Origin: M3007 sp964621185
Lineage (GTDB): Bacteria; Bacteroidota; Bacteroidia; Chitinophagales; Saprospiraceae
Length of the DNA: 64,000 bases
Direction: 5' to 3'
Assembly (NCBI GenBank): GCA_964621185.1
Contig: CAZULM010000032.1
Coordinates: 1 to 64,000, forward strand
The notes beneath the pieces are model-generated. The model was not told the origin of the DNA, ran no database searches, and saw only the letters and a program-made list of their open reading frames with translations. The first letter of the stretch is position 1. Every line of letters begins with the position of its first letter. Of the stretch, positions 25,471 through 34,247 are shown piece by piece. The position numbers were made by a program, and so were the translations under genes.

Positions 25471-25662
25471 TCACTTTTTGGTCCGCTCGGAATACACCAG
25501 CATCGTATCCAAACGGCTGGCTGTAATCTCCATTTTATCGAAGGCCATGCGCGCTGGTGGGTGTCCGGCATCAACATGCTCTGAAACCACCAGGCGATTG
25601 CCAGTAACTTCACCAATGCCGGAATGAATTGCGATAAAGGTTTGATCCGTTTCAATTTGCCA
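25471..25662 (-). pseudogene. Remnant C-terminal coding fragment
   Basis: After the stop of the protease gene, the minus strand has an open frame of 63 codons that begins straight after a stop and has no start codon at its head. It reads sensibly (T-F-I-A-I-H-S-G-I-G-E-V-T-G-N-R, then M-E-I-T-A-S-R-L-D-T-M-L-V-Y-S-E-R-T-K-K, stop) and is followed by the hairpin at 25408-25463. It looks like the 3' end of a gene whose 5' part was lost. The family is not recognised. Confidence 0.35.
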
Positions 25663-25670
25663 TTAGAATG

Positions 25671-27488
25671 TCAATGCGTTACCACCAAACGCTGGGAGAA
25701 CGCCCCCGTCGGGGTAGTCAGGCGGCAGAAATAAATGCCTGGGGCCCAGGTTTGCACGGAAACGGATTCGGAATATGTTCCAGCCTCTTGCGACTTGCCC
25801 TGAAATGCTGTGTACACCGTTCGCCCTGTGAGGTCTAAGAGTTCAAGGGTGGCAGTGCCTGCTTGTGGCAGTGTGTAAGTCAAGGTTGTCAGGCCGGCTG
25901 CTGGGTTCGGGGCAACCTGAATCATTCCGATGGCAGGGGCTGCCGAAGTATTTGCTCCATCGCTGCGGTCCTGACTAATCTGACCGGCAATAGCCAGTGG
26001 GGCACAGTTTTCAATATACGCCCGGAATGTCGAACCACTTCGCGCACGAAACCCTACACCGAGTACAACACTTCCACCGGCGCGAAAACTGCCATCAGAG
26101 CCGCTGAACATGTCGAACTGGTTGGAGCCAGCCCCGGAATATCCAAATGTCTCGTTAGCAGCCATATACACTGCTTCATTATTGGCAATATTGTAATCGC
26201 CTGAATAGGTCGCTACGTTTGGCACTGTTTCGTGATCGACAATTACGCCACTGTTTTCATTGTGGGCGCGCACGTTGTTTTGCGTGGCGTTGCCCGTGAC
26301 GTACCATTGATTCGTTCCTGCATCATAATAAAGGTTGTTGGGGCCAGAGAACTCGTTCACCCGTGTGCATGGGGCTTCGCCGCAAGCTGAGGGGTAGGCC
26401 ATAATGGTGCGGAATATTCCGCCCGGGTGGCCGTACCCATGAAATGGGGAACTGTTGGAGTCGTTGTTCGGATCGTGTCGGCAAAGGAAATTATGTCCCA
26501 ATTCATGTTGAAAAGTCCTGTTATTGATCAAGCTCCAATTCGTGACGCTAAATGACCGGTCATAATCGGTATCGATCCAGGCCATTCCAGTGCCTACATT
26601 CATAATCAGGGCGCACATATCAGCCCTCCAACGATTGCGTTCCGTGTGGACTTCGTCCATTTGGCCATCGCCATTCGTTGTCCAGGCGGCCCTTACATCT
26701 GCATTCCCCAGCCCAGCGTCGTTAAAAGTTGTTTCATAGACCCTTGCTAATTCGATGCGATGGCCGATGCCGCTGTTCGCATAAGCTTGGTTGGTCTGCG
26801 CTATTGCATTAAAAATTAGGCCCAACGGGTCAGCCACGACATCCGCGACGGTGCTGGTGTATGCCACGAGCACACGTATCTGACATTCTCCCGTGGCAGC
26901 TGCCGCGCGCTCAAATCCTGCTGCAACAGGCATTTCCTCTTCCTGAAATCCATCCAGGTTGTTGTCAATCGGCGTGCTGATACGCCCTTTGCGCAAAAAT
27001 GGGACATGGTCGTCATCTTTCGTGGTGCATTCGGCTTGCTCATCGTCTTCGTGAAACTCACTGATGGAAAAAAGCCCACCGGTCAGCGAATGAATTGCAT
27101 ACGTTTTGTCGGGCAAGAAAACCGTACCTGTCAACAATCCCTGGGCTGCACTTGGCGCCAGGATCACGGAGCCAGACATTCCTTCCAAATTGCCCACCAG
27201 GACGCTGCGGTTTCCGGCCATTGGTTCCTCATAAATGTCAACGACGCGGACTGATCGCCTATCGGGCAAGTTTAAGGTTATTTGGGGCTTTTTGAAATGT
27301 TCAAAATTGCTTACTTTGAAATACCATACCGGGCTGGAAGCCCTTTTGGCTTCAACAGGTTTGACAAATTTTTGTTGTTCCGCATTGAACTGCGGTTCGG
27401 CTATGTATTGGAACAAAGGCTCCTGAGCCGATAGGTTGATCGCTGTTCCCAGAACCAGGAGCATGGCGATATATGTTATGTTTTTCAT
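25671..27488 (-). CDS. Metzincin zinc metalloprotease with T9SS sorting domain
   Basis: This 605-aa secreted protease has a signal peptide (M-L-L-V-L-G-T-A-I-N-L-S-A-Q). After a propeptide-like region comes the zinc site F-Q-H-E-L-G-H-N-F-L-C-R-H-D, the H-E-x-x-H-x-x-x-x-x-H-D form of reprolysin/metzincin peptidases, and the Met-turn I-M-A-Y about 20 residues later. The last 80 residues (A-P-N-P-A-A-G-L-T-T, L-D-L-T-G-R-T-V, W-A-P-G-I-Y-F-C-R-L) are a type A T9SS C-terminal domain. The protein should therefore reach the cell surface by type IX secretion. The start is ATG 27488 at the signal peptide; the frame reaches 27587 without support. Confidence 0.92.
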   Translation of the reverse strand: MKNITYIAMLLVLGTAINLSAQEPLFQYIAEPQFNAEQQKFVKPVEAKRASSPVWYFKVSNFEHFKKPQITLNLPDRRSVRVVDIYEEPMAGNRSVLVGNLEGMSGSVILAPSAAQGLLTGTVFLPDKTYAIHSLTGGLFSISEFHEDDEQAECTTKDDDHVPFLRKGRISTPIDNNLDGFQEEEMPVAAGFERAAAATGECQIRVLVAYTSTVADVVADPLGLIFNAIAQTNQAYANSGIGHRIELARVYETTFNDAGLGNADVRAAWTTNGDGQMDEVHTERNRWRADMCALIMNVGTGMAWIDTDYDRSFSVTNWSLINNRTFQHELGHNFLCRHDPNNDSNSSPFHGYGHPGGIFRTIMAYPSACGEAPCTRVNEFSGPNNLYYDAGTNQWYVTGNATQNNVRAHNENSGVIVDHETVPNVATYSGDYNIANNEAVYMAANETFGYSGAGSNQFDMFSGSDGSFRAGGSVVLGVGFRARSGSTFRAYIENCAPLAIAGQISQDRSDGANTSAAPAIGMIQVAPNPAAGLTTLTYTLPQAGTATLELLDLTGRTVYTAFQGKSQEAGTYSESVSVQTWAPGIYFCRLTTPTGAFSQRLVVTH

Positions 27489-27564
27489 TATTCTAAACGT
27501 TTGAAAAGTTGGGAAAAAGCCGGATCGAAGGCTCCGGTCCGGCAAGGGCATTTCGGGAAGGTGC

Positions 27565-28773
27565 TTATTTCGATTTAAGCTTTTCAACCTCCGCCTTCAA
27601 GGCATCGTTTTCCTTCTTCAAATCGATCACATAAAGCGTCAGCTCTTCCAGTTTCACCATCATGCGGGTTTGCATGTCGCCCACAGAAATGCCTTCTTTC
27701 TCCACTTCTGCGGCGCTGGGGATACCCGGCAGGTGCTTGTTTTTCCGGATGCTCTTTTCCAATTCATAAAGCGAGGGCAAGCGGTAGCTATTTTCAAAAA
27801 CATAGTCGGGCCAGGCGCTGGAGAGTTGTACACGGAGCTCTTCGCAGATGATGCGGCCGTTGACGCCCAAACGATAGCCTGCCGGCACATTGTCGGTCAT
27901 GATGCCGACGCGGTGGTTGTCTCCATCAACGGAGAAGATATCCACGCTCCCGCTCCCGTTATTGAACCCGATATTGAACCTCGGGTTGGCATTGCCGGGA
28001 TTGGCGCCCAGGTTGAATCGGCGATCCCCATTGGTCGTATTGCGGAAATAGATACGCGCCGCATCGGTTCCTTCTTCGGTGAGCTCAATCGTGGGACGAT
28101 TATAATCCGAGTCAAAGCGCACTTCCAAGGCGCCGGAAGGGGCGGAGGTGCCTATGCCTACCCGAGCACTTTCGTCGGTGATGGTCATAGCAACAGCACC
28201 GCCGTCGGCGACAAACTTGAAGTCTCCGTCTGTGTCGGTAAACATGCGGAAAGTGTTGTTGTTGGTGCTGTGCAAGCGGAGGTCGCCGTTTACGTCCAAA
28301 GTTGCAGTAGGGTTGTCTATGCCTATGCCCAACATGCCCGTTGGCGTGAGGGAGAGCAAGGTGTTGGTGTTCACGCCGCGCGGCCCGGTGCCGAAGGTGC
28401 CGACTTTGAAAATATCGCCGTCCGAATTGTCGATGCCCATGGCGTAGTGGCGCCCACCGGTCAGGCCGAACTGCATGAAAGCATCGCCGGTGCCGGCTTG
28501 CTCCAGGTAAAGGTGGCTGGTCACGGTGTTGGTGTTGTTATAATACAGGTGCATGAGCCTGCTGGGATCGTTGGTGCCGACCCCCACATTGCCCCGAAGC
28601 CAATACAGCTCGTCAAAAGGGTTCAAAAGGAATTGTGCGGAGACGGTAGCGGTGGTAAACAAGCTGAAAAATGCAGCCATGAAAAAAATGGAAGCGGAAA
28701 AGCGCCGGCTCCCGCGGTTGGCGCCGGCGATCTTGAAGCCGGCAGTGAGCGTTGAAACTTGTTTGTTTCTCAT
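27565..28773 (-). CDS. Tail-fibre-like surface protein with C-terminal coiled coil
   Basis: The 402-aa protein has a signal peptide ending F-T-T-A-T-V-S-A-Q. Then come repeated N-V-G-V-G-T-N-D-P, L-G-I-G-I-D-N-P-T-A-T-L-D-V-N-G-D and V-G-I-G-T-S-A-P-S-G-A-L-E-V segments, the G-I-G-T-x-x-P repeats of fibre proteins in Bacteroidota and phage. The C-terminus (L-P-S-L-Y-E-L-E-K-S-I-R-K-N-K-H-L-P-G-I-P) and the final heptads (L-T-L-Y-V-I-D-L-K-K-E-N) are typical. Function is likely structural or adhesive. It precedes the protease gene by 76 bases on the same strand. Confidence 0.82.
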   Translation of the reverse strand: MRNKQVSTLTAGFKIAGANRGSRRFSASIFFMAAFFSLFTTATVSAQFLLNPFDELYWLRGNVGVGTNDPSRLMHLYYNNTNTVTSHLYLEQAGTGDAFMQFGLTGGRHYAMGIDNSDGDIFKVGTFGTGPRGVNTNTLLSLTPTGMLGIGIDNPTATLDVNGDLRLHSTNNNTFRMFTDTDGDFKFVADGGAVAMTITDESARVGIGTSAPSGALEVRFDSDYNRPTIELTEEGTDAARIYFRNTTNGDRRFNLGANPGNANPRFNIGFNNGSGSVDIFSVDGDNHRVGIMTDNVPAGYRLGVNGRIICEELRVQLSSAWPDYVFENSYRLPSLYELEKSIRKNKHLPGIPSAAEVEKEGISVGDMQTRMMVKLEELTLYVIDLKKENDALKAEVEKLKSK

Positions 28774-28951
28774 AGTAAAAAAGTTTATCGGTTAAAAAAT
28801 TTCGGCATCGGTTTGGCCCGCTTGCCGGTTTGACAAGGGCAAAGGTGGGGGTGCGGAGCAGCGGATTTTTCCCTTAGAAAATGGGATAATTCAGTTAGGG
28901 TATATTGGTAGCCGGCCTACCGAAAAATAAGTATGAAGGGGTTGGGGCAAT

Positions 28952-28979
28952 AAAAAAGCCGCAACTGGGGAGTTGCGGC
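28952..28979 (-). terminator. Intrinsic terminator after the beta-lactamase-fold gene
   Basis: On the minus strand GCCGCAACT-CCCC-AGTTGCGGC is a perfect 9-bp stem followed by six T residues, 28 bases beyond the stop at 29008. This is the clearest intrinsic terminator in the window. Confidence 0.85.
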
Positions 28980-29007
28980 GGAGAAGGAAACACGGGGTTA
29001 TATCAGT

Positions 29008-30768
29008 TTATTTATACGTGCTCAACGCACTGCGAATCTCCGCTCGAAGCAGTTCTGCCCTGCATTTCCCGATGCTGAAGCTTTCTTTCACCTCCTCGGC
29101 ATCATCGACAAAAAGGCCAAAGACATATTCGCGGGCGCTGCCGTTCTTGACGGGCAGTGAGACCCAGCCACCGATGGAGTTCCACTTTTTCCCCGACCAG
29201 TTGCCCCCCTTGTGGGCGGTACGTATCTGGTTCTTGAAGGTTTGCAGCACAGTGCCGCTGATGCCCAGCTTTGCCGCTTCTTCGTCGGCTATGTCTTTGA
29301 AATCTCCGGCACTGTTGATCATCAGGCTGTAGAAATCCTGCCGGATGCTGGCTTTTAACAGGCCGGTCGCTGTTTTTTCGTAAAGCTTGCCCAAGTCTTC
29401 CAAGGTAAGGCTGTTGGCGGGGTTGTTGCTGGGGCCGCCGCAGCCGAATTTATGCCTTATGGCCGAATTGTTGCTCATGCCCAGTACCGCATGAGCGGTA
29501 TTGTTTATGGCGCTGCGGCCTTGCCCTGCGTTCCCGTTGCCAAAAAACTCCTGAAGGCCGTTGGTCGCCTGGTTGTTGGAAGGGTTCATCATTTTATCGA
29601 GCGCTTCGCGCAAGGTTACGGACTCTGCGCTATGGCCCGCGTGGTTGTCTTTACAACTTTCCGACTCGTCCGGGTAAATCGTGATCTTGGTATTGTTCAG
29701 GTTTGCGTTTCCGGCCTGAACGGCGCACATGGCATGTACGTGCTCGAGCACTTTAATGGTACTGGCAGGGTAGAATTTCCGGTCGGACTGGAGCGAGGCG
29801 AGCACCGGGCCCTTGACCCGTTTAAGGTACAGGCCATAAGCCCCACCCGTGACCTCGTCGCCGATGCAGCCTCGGATGCGCTCGGTAAGGTCGTTCGTAT
29901 TGCGGAGCATCAGCACGGCGAAGCGCTTGCCGCCGCCCGACACCGAATAAGGCTCTATGTCAATAATCCTGGCGCCTTTCTGGTCGGCGATGTTGTTGAC
30001 CTCCTGCATGGTTTTCCCGTAATACCACCACCAGGTTTCGCCGTCGAGCTTTTCCATGATGACGGAAAAAACAGGGCCGGATGCTTCCTGCCCCCGGTAT
30101 TCTATGTGCGTAAGCCGCGCCTTGTTCTGTGAAAGCTTTTGGCTGATCTCGGAAGTGGTCAGCTTGGTGTAATACCACCAGCCTTTGGTGTCCGTTCCTG
30201 CGTTGGCGATCATGACGACGCTGAAACGCTGTTCGCTGCCATTGGTATAGCAGTCCAGGTCGATCAGCCGGGCATTGTGCAGGCTCAATTTTTGCTCGAT
30301 TTCTGCCCCGCTTATGGACGAATAGTACCACCAGCTTTTTGAGTCCGATCCGGTGTTGCGCACCATCGCCACGGCATACCGCCTTTGGTTGTTGACAGTG
30401 TAAACCTCCAAATCGATGATCCGGCCCTTGTTTTGCGAAAGCCTTTCTTCCAACTGCGCCCCGGTAAGCCCATAGTACCACCACCAGGTTTTTTGGTGCT
30501 CGCCCGTGTTGCGCACCATTGCCACGCTTAGCTTAAGCGGCGATTCATCTTCGATTTCCAGGTCAATGACCCGAAAGCCTTGGCTCGTTTTTTCAGAAAC
30601 ATCGGCGACTGAAGCGCCCGTGAGCCAATACCAGCCCGTAGGGGTCATCAGGTTCCGCTCCGTTAGTTCGGGGGTTTGGGCGCAGATGCCGGCAGAGAGC
30701 CAGAGGGCAAACAATACAAGTGCCAGGGTTTTGCCCGCGCTCGATTTGAAGATGGATGGATTTTTCAT
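29008..30768 (-). CDS. Class A beta-lactamase-fold serine hydrolase with five N-terminal repeats
   Basis: The 586-aa secreted protein has a signal peptide (F-A-L-W-L-S-A-G-I-C-A-Q) and then five tandem repeats of 45-50 residues (about 45-275) marked W-W-Y-Y near the start and R-I-I-D-L-E in the middle. The C-terminal half (about 290-586) has serine hydrolase motifs: S-T-I-K (S-x-x-K) and S-N-N (S-x-N), with H-K-G-G in the place of K-T/S-G. This pairing of a tandem beta-repeat domain with a lactamase-like domain recalls fungal polyglycine hydrolases, so it may be a peptidase rather than a resistance enzyme. Only the fold is well supported. Confidence 0.85.
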   Translation of the reverse strand: MKNPSIFKSSAGKTLALVLFALWLSAGICAQTPELTERNLMTPTGWYWLTGASVADVSEKTSQGFRVIDLEIEDESPLKLSVAMVRNTGEHQKTWWWYYGLTGAQLEERLSQNKGRIIDLEVYTVNNQRRYAVAMVRNTGSDSKSWWYYSSISGAEIEQKLSLHNARLIDLDCYTNGSEQRFSVVMIANAGTDTKGWWYYTKLTTSEISQKLSQNKARLTHIEYRGQEASGPVFSVIMEKLDGETWWWYYGKTMQEVNNIADQKGARIIDIEPYSVSGGGKRFAVLMLRNTNDLTERIRGCIGDEVTGGAYGLYLKRVKGPVLASLQSDRKFYPASTIKVLEHVHAMCAVQAGNANLNNTKITIYPDESESCKDNHAGHSAESVTLREALDKMMNPSNNQATNGLQEFFGNGNAGQGRSAINNTAHAVLGMSNNSAIRHKFGCGGPSNNPANSLTLEDLGKLYEKTATGLLKASIRQDFYSLMINSAGDFKDIADEEAAKLGISGTVLQTFKNQIRTAHKGGNWSGKKWNSIGGWVSLPVKNGSAREYVFGLFVDDAEEVKESFSIGKCRAELLRAEIRSALSTYK

Positions 30769-30927
30769 AGCTGAAATCAGGTTTTTGATGAGAATTTTAG
30801 TTGCGTCGTAATTTTCAGTGAAATTATTGTTGCAAAAATGCGGCGCCGCGGCGCCTGGGAAAACCTGAGAAGTAAGAAGATGTTTCTACCTAAAAATGCG
30901 TAGAAACACCCTTGAACTGCGCCAATT

Positions 30928-31449
30928 TCAACGTATCAGACGCATATACTCCCGCATCCGCCGTTTAAAATAAAAAAACAGCAGTGCAAAAAACGGCATC
31001 CCCAGCACAAAATACACGATGCCGTTCTCTGCCTCATCCGGCTTGCCGATGTCGTGGTAAAACTGTCGCTGATAGTGGTAGGAAAGTGTAAAAAAGATCA
31101 AAAAAGCCAGGATCAAAGCCAAATTCAGCAATGCCAAAAGGATGGAGTTTCCCGTCGAATAATTTGAGGGGTAAGCCACAAGCGGATAGATGATGAATGT
31201 GAGATACAGGACAATAGCATATACCGAATTCTTTTGAAAAGCGGCATAATGGCGTTGGGCTTGCTCATACAGAGAATGCTCCATATTCCCGTTCAATACC
31301 AATTGTTCCTTCGATATGCCCCTGGTTTCGAGCATTGACAAGGCTGCTGCCCGCAAGGCTTCGTCGTAACCGTACCGGCGGTAATTTTTGACGATATCTA
31401 TCAGCTTTTCGTCGCTGAAATGCTGGAGGCGTTCTGTGGCGTTTTCCAT
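30928..31449 (-). CDS. Small two-helix membrane protein, hypothetical
   Basis: This 173-aa protein of no recognised family has a soluble N-terminal part (M-E-N-A-T-E-R-L-Q-H-F-S-D-E-K-L, then an ankyrin-like or helical Y-G-Y-D-E-A-L-R-A-A-A-L) and three or four hydrophobic stretches: A-I-V-L-Y-L-T-F-I-I-Y, I-L-L-A-L-L-N-L-A-L-I-L-A-F-L-I-F-F and V-L-G-M-P-F-F-A-L-L-F-F-Y. The upstream frame to 31524 runs into the repeat at 31479-31582 and is not used. It may be co-oriented with the nSTAND operon by chance. Confidence 0.65.
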   Translation of the reverse strand: MENATERLQHFSDEKLIDIVKNYRRYGYDEALRAAALSMLETRGISKEQLVLNGNMEHSLYEQAQRHYAAFQKNSVYAIVLYLTFIIYPLVAYPSNYSTGNSILLALLNLALILAFLIFFTLSYHYQRQFYHDIGKPDEAENGIVYFVLGMPFFALLFFYFKRRMREYMRLIR

Positions 31450-31478
31450 GAAAGTTGATGTATAAATTACTGCACCAT

Positions 31479-31582
31479 TATAGTCAACGCAAAGTGGTTG
31501 TGAAAATCGTGATCTCATAATCATTTGAAAATCAAATGTATTTAATCACTCAAATCAAACAAATCACTTTAATCAGAGTATA
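31479..31582 (-). repeat. 103-bp interspersed repeat, subtype B, copy 2
   Basis: Read on the minus strand it begins TATACTCTGATTAAAG and ends TGCGTTGACTATA, and matches the copy at 48935-49038 over its full length. It separates the nSTAND-FGE gene from the small membrane protein gene. Confidence 0.85.
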
Positions 31583-31586
31583 TGTT

Positions 31587-34247
31587 TCATTGCGCAAAAA
31601 CCCGAAATCCAATCCTATGTACCCGTTTTTCAGGGATATCCCTGCCTCTAAAGGTTACATGATGGCCCCTGGCCTCTGTTAAATAGCAGCCGCCGCGCTG
31701 CACCCGCTTTGTTGGGGGAGCAGGATCGATGAATAGGTTTGGCAAGGTGACATACCAATCCTGGCACCATTCCCAAACATTGCCCGACATATCGTATATC
31801 CCCAGGGAATTCGCCTGTTTTTGTTTGACGGGGATCGTGTATTTCCTATTTCGGTTGCCAACTTTATCCAGCGTGTTGCCGCCTGAATATTTGTAGTTTT
31901 GAAAATTTTCCCCGCCTCTGGCAACGTATTCCCACTCTACCTCCGTTGGAAGCCGGTACTTAAATGAACTTGATGGATGAGCTTTATTCAGCCACACCGT
32001 GTAGTCCACCGCATCTGCCCAGGTCACATTTATGATTGGGTGCGCACCCGTCAATGGCCAGCCCGGTTTTATGTAACTTCGAATATCAATTCTGTTGGCA
32101 GCGCAGTACAGTGCGAATTGCCAAAATGTAACCTCTGTTTGTCCAACGCTGATATCCCCCACTGTTTCCGTTTTCTCCCAGGCAGAGTCTTTGCCAAACT
32201 GGAATTTGCCGCCTTTTACGGGTATCATTTCAGGGTAATAGCGTTTCAACAGCATATCATAGTTGCCAGGGTCTATTTTGACAATAAAATCTGGCAGCTT
32301 GTCACGTGAGCCTTCAAAATCAAAAACCTGTTTTAGCAACCTTTCGGCATTTCTAGATTGGCCAGATTCTGCCAAAAAAAATGCAAGCTCCTGCGCATAT
32401 CGATTGAAATCAAAGCTTTCACTTAAGTATTGCCTTACTTCTGGCATATTCCTGCCTAACGTAAAGAGTTGCTTTGATTTTTTTTCTGCAGCCTCGTATT
32501 TCATGGAAATTATGAATTTTTTCAAGCTGTCAAGGTTTATTTCAACCATTTTACTGCTCAATCTGTCCAAGTTTCCAAGTGCCTTGTTGGCTCTTGCAGT
32601 TTCATTTTTTGCGATCTCTGCCTGGGCTTCCGCCTCCACCTTTAAGATATCCGCTTTTATCCGCTGAGCTTCCACCGTATCCATTTGCCGAACCATTTCT
32701 TGATATAATATCTCTGATTTCTCCTTCTCCCTAACGGCTATTTCCTCTTGAAATTTGGCTTCTTCTCGGAGATGGAATGCAAAAAAAGCGGCACCAGTCG
32801 CTACTATCGCTAATAAGGACACTGCGAGAGCAAATACCAGGTTGCGCTTACGAGCCCGGTTCGCCGCAGCCAACTGCGCATCCTTTTCCCGCTGCCGCTG
32901 CAAATACTCCTCCTGCAAATGCACCTCACTCTCCTTTACCCGCTGTTCCAGCCCCGTCGGATAAGCTTTGTATTGCCTGTACGGCCGTAAATGGTCGAGA
33001 TCGTCCTGCGAGAAAAAACCTTTGCGCTCTTCGTACACCCGGTAGATTTCGGCGGCTTTGTCCCGCAGCTGCATTTCCTGAGTAAGGTTCTGGCCTACCA
33101 CATGCGCCAACACATCGTGGCTGATCTCGAATTGCTGCTGCTCCCCGGACACGATGGCGCGGAGGATGCGGCGCTGTTGCAGCTCGCCGAGCAGCTTGGG
33201 CAAAGGGTGCTTGAGTTTGACCTCGTGCGCCTTCAGTTTTTTTTGCAGGTCTTCAACGCTCAACTGGATCTTGGTATGCCGCTCGGAGATCATGGCAGCC
33301 AGGGTTTCGAGGGGCGCCTTGCTGCCATAGGTTTCGGCTAGTTCACCCAACTGGTTTTTCAAAAAACTGTCGAGCACGCCCGGCAGGTTGTCGGTATCAT
33401 GAACCAGCCCGGCATGTAGCAGCAGCCCATTGCCTGCCATTGTCCCTTCGGGTAAGCTGCCCGCAGCGTTGGCTGCCCGGTGCCACAGCTCGCTCAAAAA
33501 CACCTGTACGTGCGTCAGTTCGATTTCCCGGCTTTTGTCGGGCAGCTTGGCCAGGATGCTGTCGGAAAGCAGCTCGCTGTTTTCTACCTGGAAAAATTTC
33601 CGGTAACGCGGCGCATCCAGCGTTTGTCGGATAACTTCACGAACGTTTTCCTTCCGCATTTTATCTAACCGGAAACGGTGCTGAAAAATGCTGGGGCACA
33701 GGGGCTCGAACTCCGACAAGTGGCCCATGAACTCCTCCCGCATGATGAAAAGCGCCCGGCAAGGCACTTTGTAGCGGATCAGCCGGTTGATACGGCTGAA
33801 AAAGTCTTTTTTCTCGGCCTCGCTGCCGGAGATGAGCAGTTCCTCAAACTGGTCGAACAACAGATAGACGGGTTGGTAGCGCTCGACGAACAGGTTTTCG
33901 ATCACCTGCCCAAAGTCGGTATCCGCATCGACGGGCAGCCCGGTGACAGGGTGCAGGGTTATTTTCTCCTGCAATGCCTCGTTGAGCTTGGCGAACACCG
34001 AGGCGGTCATGTTGATGCCCCGGCGGATGGTGATGGCATACCAGTCGGCATCGGAGAACTGGTTGCGCAGGCCACATTCGATCAGGCTTGTCTTGCCGGT
34101 GCCGGAAGGACCGTGTACCAAGAGGTGCTTTACCCCGCTGAGGGCGTTGTACAGGGCTTCTGTTTCCTGTTCGCGGCCAAAGAAAATGGCATGGTCTTCC
34201 TGCGTGTATGCATCGAGGAATTTGAATGGTGATCGCGCCTGGTTCAT
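31587..34247 (-). CDS. nSTAND1 ATPase with transmembrane helix and C-terminal FGE-sulfatase fold domain
   Basis: This 886-aa receptor-like ATPase opens F-K-F-L-D-A-Y-T-Q and F-F-G-R-E-Q-E, the nSTAND1 start. It has a P-loop G-P-S-G-T-G-K-T (46-53) and Walker B V-Y-L-L-F-D-Q-F-E-E-L (127-137). The winged-helix region ends near 400. One TM helix spans 469-493, then coiled coil (495-570), a helical region and an FGE/C-lectin fold domain (674-886: I-P-V-K-G-G, L-P-T-E-V-E-W-E-Y, M-S-G-N-V-W-E-W). The FGE catalytic cysteines are missing (R-G-G-C-Y-L and no Y-C-x-R), so it is probably a binding sensor. It overlaps the adaptor by 4 bases (ATGA). Confidence 0.9.
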   Translation of the reverse strand: MNQARSPFKFLDAYTQEDHAIFFGREQETEALYNALSGVKHLLVHGPSGTGKTSLIECGLRNQFSDADWYAITIRRGINMTASVFAKLNEALQEKITLHPVTGLPVDADTDFGQVIENLFVERYQPVYLLFDQFEELLISGSEAEKKDFFSRINRLIRYKVPCRALFIMREEFMGHLSEFEPLCPSIFQHRFRLDKMRKENVREVIRQTLDAPRYRKFFQVENSELLSDSILAKLPDKSREIELTHVQVFLSELWHRAANAAGSLPEGTMAGNGLLLHAGLVHDTDNLPGVLDSFLKNQLGELAETYGSKAPLETLAAMISERHTKIQLSVEDLQKKLKAHEVKLKHPLPKLLGELQQRRILRAIVSGEQQQFEISHDVLAHVVGQNLTQEMQLRDKAAEIYRVYEERKGFFSQDDLDHLRPYRQYKAYPTGLEQRVKESEVHLQEEYLQRQREKDAQLAAANRARKRNLVFALAVSLLAIVATGAAFFAFHLREEAKFQEEIAVREKEKSEILYQEMVRQMDTVEAQRIKADILKVEAEAQAEIAKNETARANKALGNLDRLSSKMVEINLDSLKKFIISMKYEAAEKKSKQLFTLGRNMPEVRQYLSESFDFNRYAQELAFFLAESGQSRNAERLLKQVFDFEGSRDKLPDFIVKIDPGNYDMLLKRYYPEMIPVKGGKFQFGKDSAWEKTETVGDISVGQTEVTFWQFALYCAANRIDIRSYIKPGWPLTGAHPIINVTWADAVDYTVWLNKAHPSSSFKYRLPTEVEWEYVARGGENFQNYKYSGGNTLDKVGNRNRKYTIPVKQKQANSLGIYDMSGNVWEWCQDWYVTLPNLFIDPAPPTKRVQRGGCYLTEARGHHVTFRGRDIPEKRVHRIGFRVFAQ

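Noticed and set aside
25401..25655. 84-codon open frame on the minus strand at the remnant
   Set aside because: It runs in a different frame from the sensible remnant frame and through the hairpin at 25408-25463.
31587..32240. Sulfatase-modifying enzyme function for the FGE-fold domain
   Set aside because: The two active cysteines are missing and the domain is joined to a STAND ATPase.
31587..32240. Diversity-generating retroelement acting on the FGE/C-lectin domain
   Set aside because: No reverse transcriptase gene or template repeat was seen in the window.
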